DNA of 64,000 bases from Caballeronia udeis (lineage in GTDB: Bacteria; Pseudomonadota; Gammaproteobacteria; Burkholderiales; Burkholderiaceae), in assembly GCF_001544555.2 (NCBI RefSeq), contig NZ_FCOK02000034.1, positions 1 through 64,000 on the forward strand, given 5' to 3'. The position numbers and the translations under genes are program-made. This document shows, piece by piece, positions 63,038-64,000 of the stretch. The notes beneath the pieces are model-generated. The model worked only from the letters and a program-made list of their open reading frames with translations, was not told the DNA's origin and searched no databases. Every line of letters begins with the position of its first letter. Position 1 is the stretch's first letter.

Positions 63038-63835
63038 ATGAAACAAAACGGATTCCTGGGCCTGCTGTTCAACGCACTATTTCTCACGTTCATCGCCGCG
63101 CCTTTGGTCGTCGTGATAGCGGTCTCGTTCACCAACAAGGGCTTCATCTCGCTGCCGTTCGACGGCGCGTCGCTGCGCTGGTTCAGGGCGATCCTGGACA
63201 ACGACCAGATCGTGGATGCCTTCTGGCTCTCGGTGCGCCTCGCGCTGGTGGCGGCGACAGTCGGGGTGGCGCTCGCGTTGCCGGCGGCGCTGGCCATCGC
63301 CCGTTATCGTTTCCCGGGCCGCGCCGCGCTGACCGGCTTCTTCCTCTCGCCCATGATGATCCCCGCTGTTGTGCTCGGCATCGCGTTCCTGCGATTCCTG
63401 AGCTTGCTCGGGCTTGGCGGTTCGTTCTGGGCGCTGTGCGCGACGCACGTGATCATTGTGTTGCCGTATGCGTTGAGGCTCGCGTTGTCATCGGCTATTG
63501 GTCTTGATCGCGATGCCGAACGCGCGGCGCTGTCGTGCGGCGCCAGCCGCTTCACCGCCTTTCGCCGCGTCGTGCTGCCGATGATCCGCACCGGCGTGGC
63601 CGGCGGCTGGGTGCTGTCGTTCATCCAGAGCTTCGACGAACTCACGATGACCATTTTTGTCGCGACTCCCGGCACGACCACGCTGCCCGTCGCGATGTAC
63701 AACCAGATCGCGCAGACGATCGATCCACTGGTGGCGTCCGTGTCGACCGTGTTGATCGTCGGCACAATAGTTCTGATGCTGGTGCTCGACCGGATGGTGG
63801 GTCTGGACCGCGTCCTGATTGGAGAAACACGATGA
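63038..63835 (+). CDS. ABC transporter permease (PotC type)
   Basis: A 265-residue permease: [105 protein letters not shown]. The SFDELTxTxF segment is typical of PotC proteins. It starts 13 nt after the PotB-like gene and ends in a 4-nt ATGA overlap with the FAD oxidoreductase. It is a separate chain here, unlike the fused permease at 19064-20869. Confidence 0.95.
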   Translation: MKQNGFLGLLFNALFLTFIAAPLVVVIAVSFTNKGFISLPFDGASLRWFRAILDNDQIVDAFWLSVRLALVAATVGVALALPAALAIARYRFPGRAALTGFFLSPMMIPAVVLGIAFLRFLSLLGLGGSFWALCATHVIIVLPYALRLALSSAIGLDRDAERAALSCGASRFTAFRRVVLPMIRTGVAGGWVLSFIQSFDELTMTIFVATPGTTTLPVAMYNQIAQTIDPLVASVSTVLIVGTIVLMLVLDRMVGLDRVLIGETR

Positions 63836-64000
63836 GAGGTCATTCAGTCGACAGTCCCGACGTGCTGGTGGTCGGGGGTGGGCTGGTGGGAACCGCGGTG
63901 GCCTACGGGCTCTCGCGCGAGGGAGCGAAGGTCACGGTGCTGGACCAGGGCGATGGCGGTTTTCGTGCGTCGCGTGGCAATTTCGGACTGGTATGGGTGC
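63832..64000 (+). CDS. FAD-dependent oxidoreductase (DAO family), N-terminal part
   Basis: The first 56 codons are in the window: [27 protein letters not shown], then [28 protein letters not shown]. The [10 protein letters not shown] segment is the dinucleotide-binding GxGxxG of D-amino-acid/amine oxidase-type flavoproteins. GNFGLVW resembles opine/proline-oxidase-like members. It overlaps the permease by 4 nt, so the transporter feeds it directly. With the LysR of OccR type and the Pot-type ABC transporter, oxidative deamination of an opine, amine or D-amino acid is likely. Confidence 0.85.
   Translation, partial: MRGHSVDSPDVLVVGGGLVGTAVAYGLSREGAKVTVLDQGDGGFRASRGNFGLVWV

Noticed and set aside
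61996-63297. 433-codon minus-strand frame opposite the Pot-type permeases
   Set aside because: Gln/His/Arg-rich shadow without start site or domain.
1-64000. Search by eye for tRNA, rRNA, CRISPR arrays, integrases and phage genes
   Set aside because: None found. The mobile-element evidence is limited to the short IS-like ends at 10201-10252.

Overview
The window looks like chromosomal DNA of a GC-rich betaproteobacterium of the family Burkholderiaceae, most likely Paraburkholderia, Caballeronia or a close relative. The evidence is two porins of the Burkholderia general-porin type (mature N-terminus QSSVTLYG / QNSVTLYG, C-terminal Phe), many LysR/IclR/Lrp/DeoR regulators beside small catabolic operons, two Kup potassium transporters, a second RpoD-type sigma factor, and strong G/C at third codon positions. 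No rRNA, tRNA, CRISPR array, phage module or intact insertion sequence is visible. The genus is an inference. The content is that of an accessory-metabolism region, as found on secondary replicons.

Layout. 1-2.2 kb: end of an MFS transporter, a crotonase-fold protein and a class III CoA-transferase. 2.5-5.1 kb: three small exporters (two EamA, one LysE). 5.3-8.2 kb: nucleotide-related enzymes (deoxyribosyltransferase-like protein, NudK, DeoR regulator, HTH-deoxyribosyltransferase fusion) and a broken secreted hydrolase. 9-10.2 kb: porin, then an IS-end remnant. 10.5-16 kb: diguanylate cyclase, NTF2-like protein, XRE regulator, metallophosphoesterase, DUF2278 protein, YjdM. 16-24.7 kb: a catabolic island with a frameshifted FMN hydroxy-acid oxidase, an IclR regulator, a DapA-like aldolase/lyase, a polyamine-type ABC transporter whose two permeases are fused, and a FAD-linked hydroxy-acid oxidase. 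25.3-30.6 kb: RpoD paralogue, ParB-like protein, kup and a Nudix remnant. 30.7-34.1 kb: phosphatase remnant, LysR, frameshifted SDR, SnoaL-like protein, Lrp. 34.2-38.3 kb: S10 peptidase and a second kup. 38.4-44.1 kb: YcsI/DUF1445, MFS and 5-oxoprolinase operon. 44.5-47.6 kb: chemoreceptor, LysR, GNAT. 47.6-53.8 kb: LysR, Fe(II)/2-oxoglutarate oxygenase, DddP-like M24 protein and a betaine-type ABC transporter. 53.9-58.9 kb: porin, orphan Liv-type binding protein, DUF2848, LysR, ureidoglycolate-lyase-like protein. 58.9-64 kb: LysR and a Pot-type ABC transporter running into a FAD amine/amino-acid oxidoreductase cut by the window edge.

How the genes work together. Most of the window is a set of uptake-plus-catabolism cassettes, each with its own regulator. 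The most interesting are (i) the DddP-like/oxygenase/ProXWV-type locus, where all six metal ligands of the DMSP lyase DddP are kept at identical spacing but its proposed catalytic Asp is Gly; (ii) YcsI/DUF1445 + MFS + 5-oxoprolinase, which reads as a D-glutamate/5-oxoproline route; and (iii) the two-flavoprotein/DapA-like/ABC island, where a matching 17-bp motif lies in front of both oxidase genes and suggests an IclR regulon.

Five genes are broken or reduced to fragments (secreted hydrolase, FMN oxidase, Nudix, AcpA-type phosphatase, SDR). This suggests ongoing decay, although the two single-indel cases could be sequencing errors.
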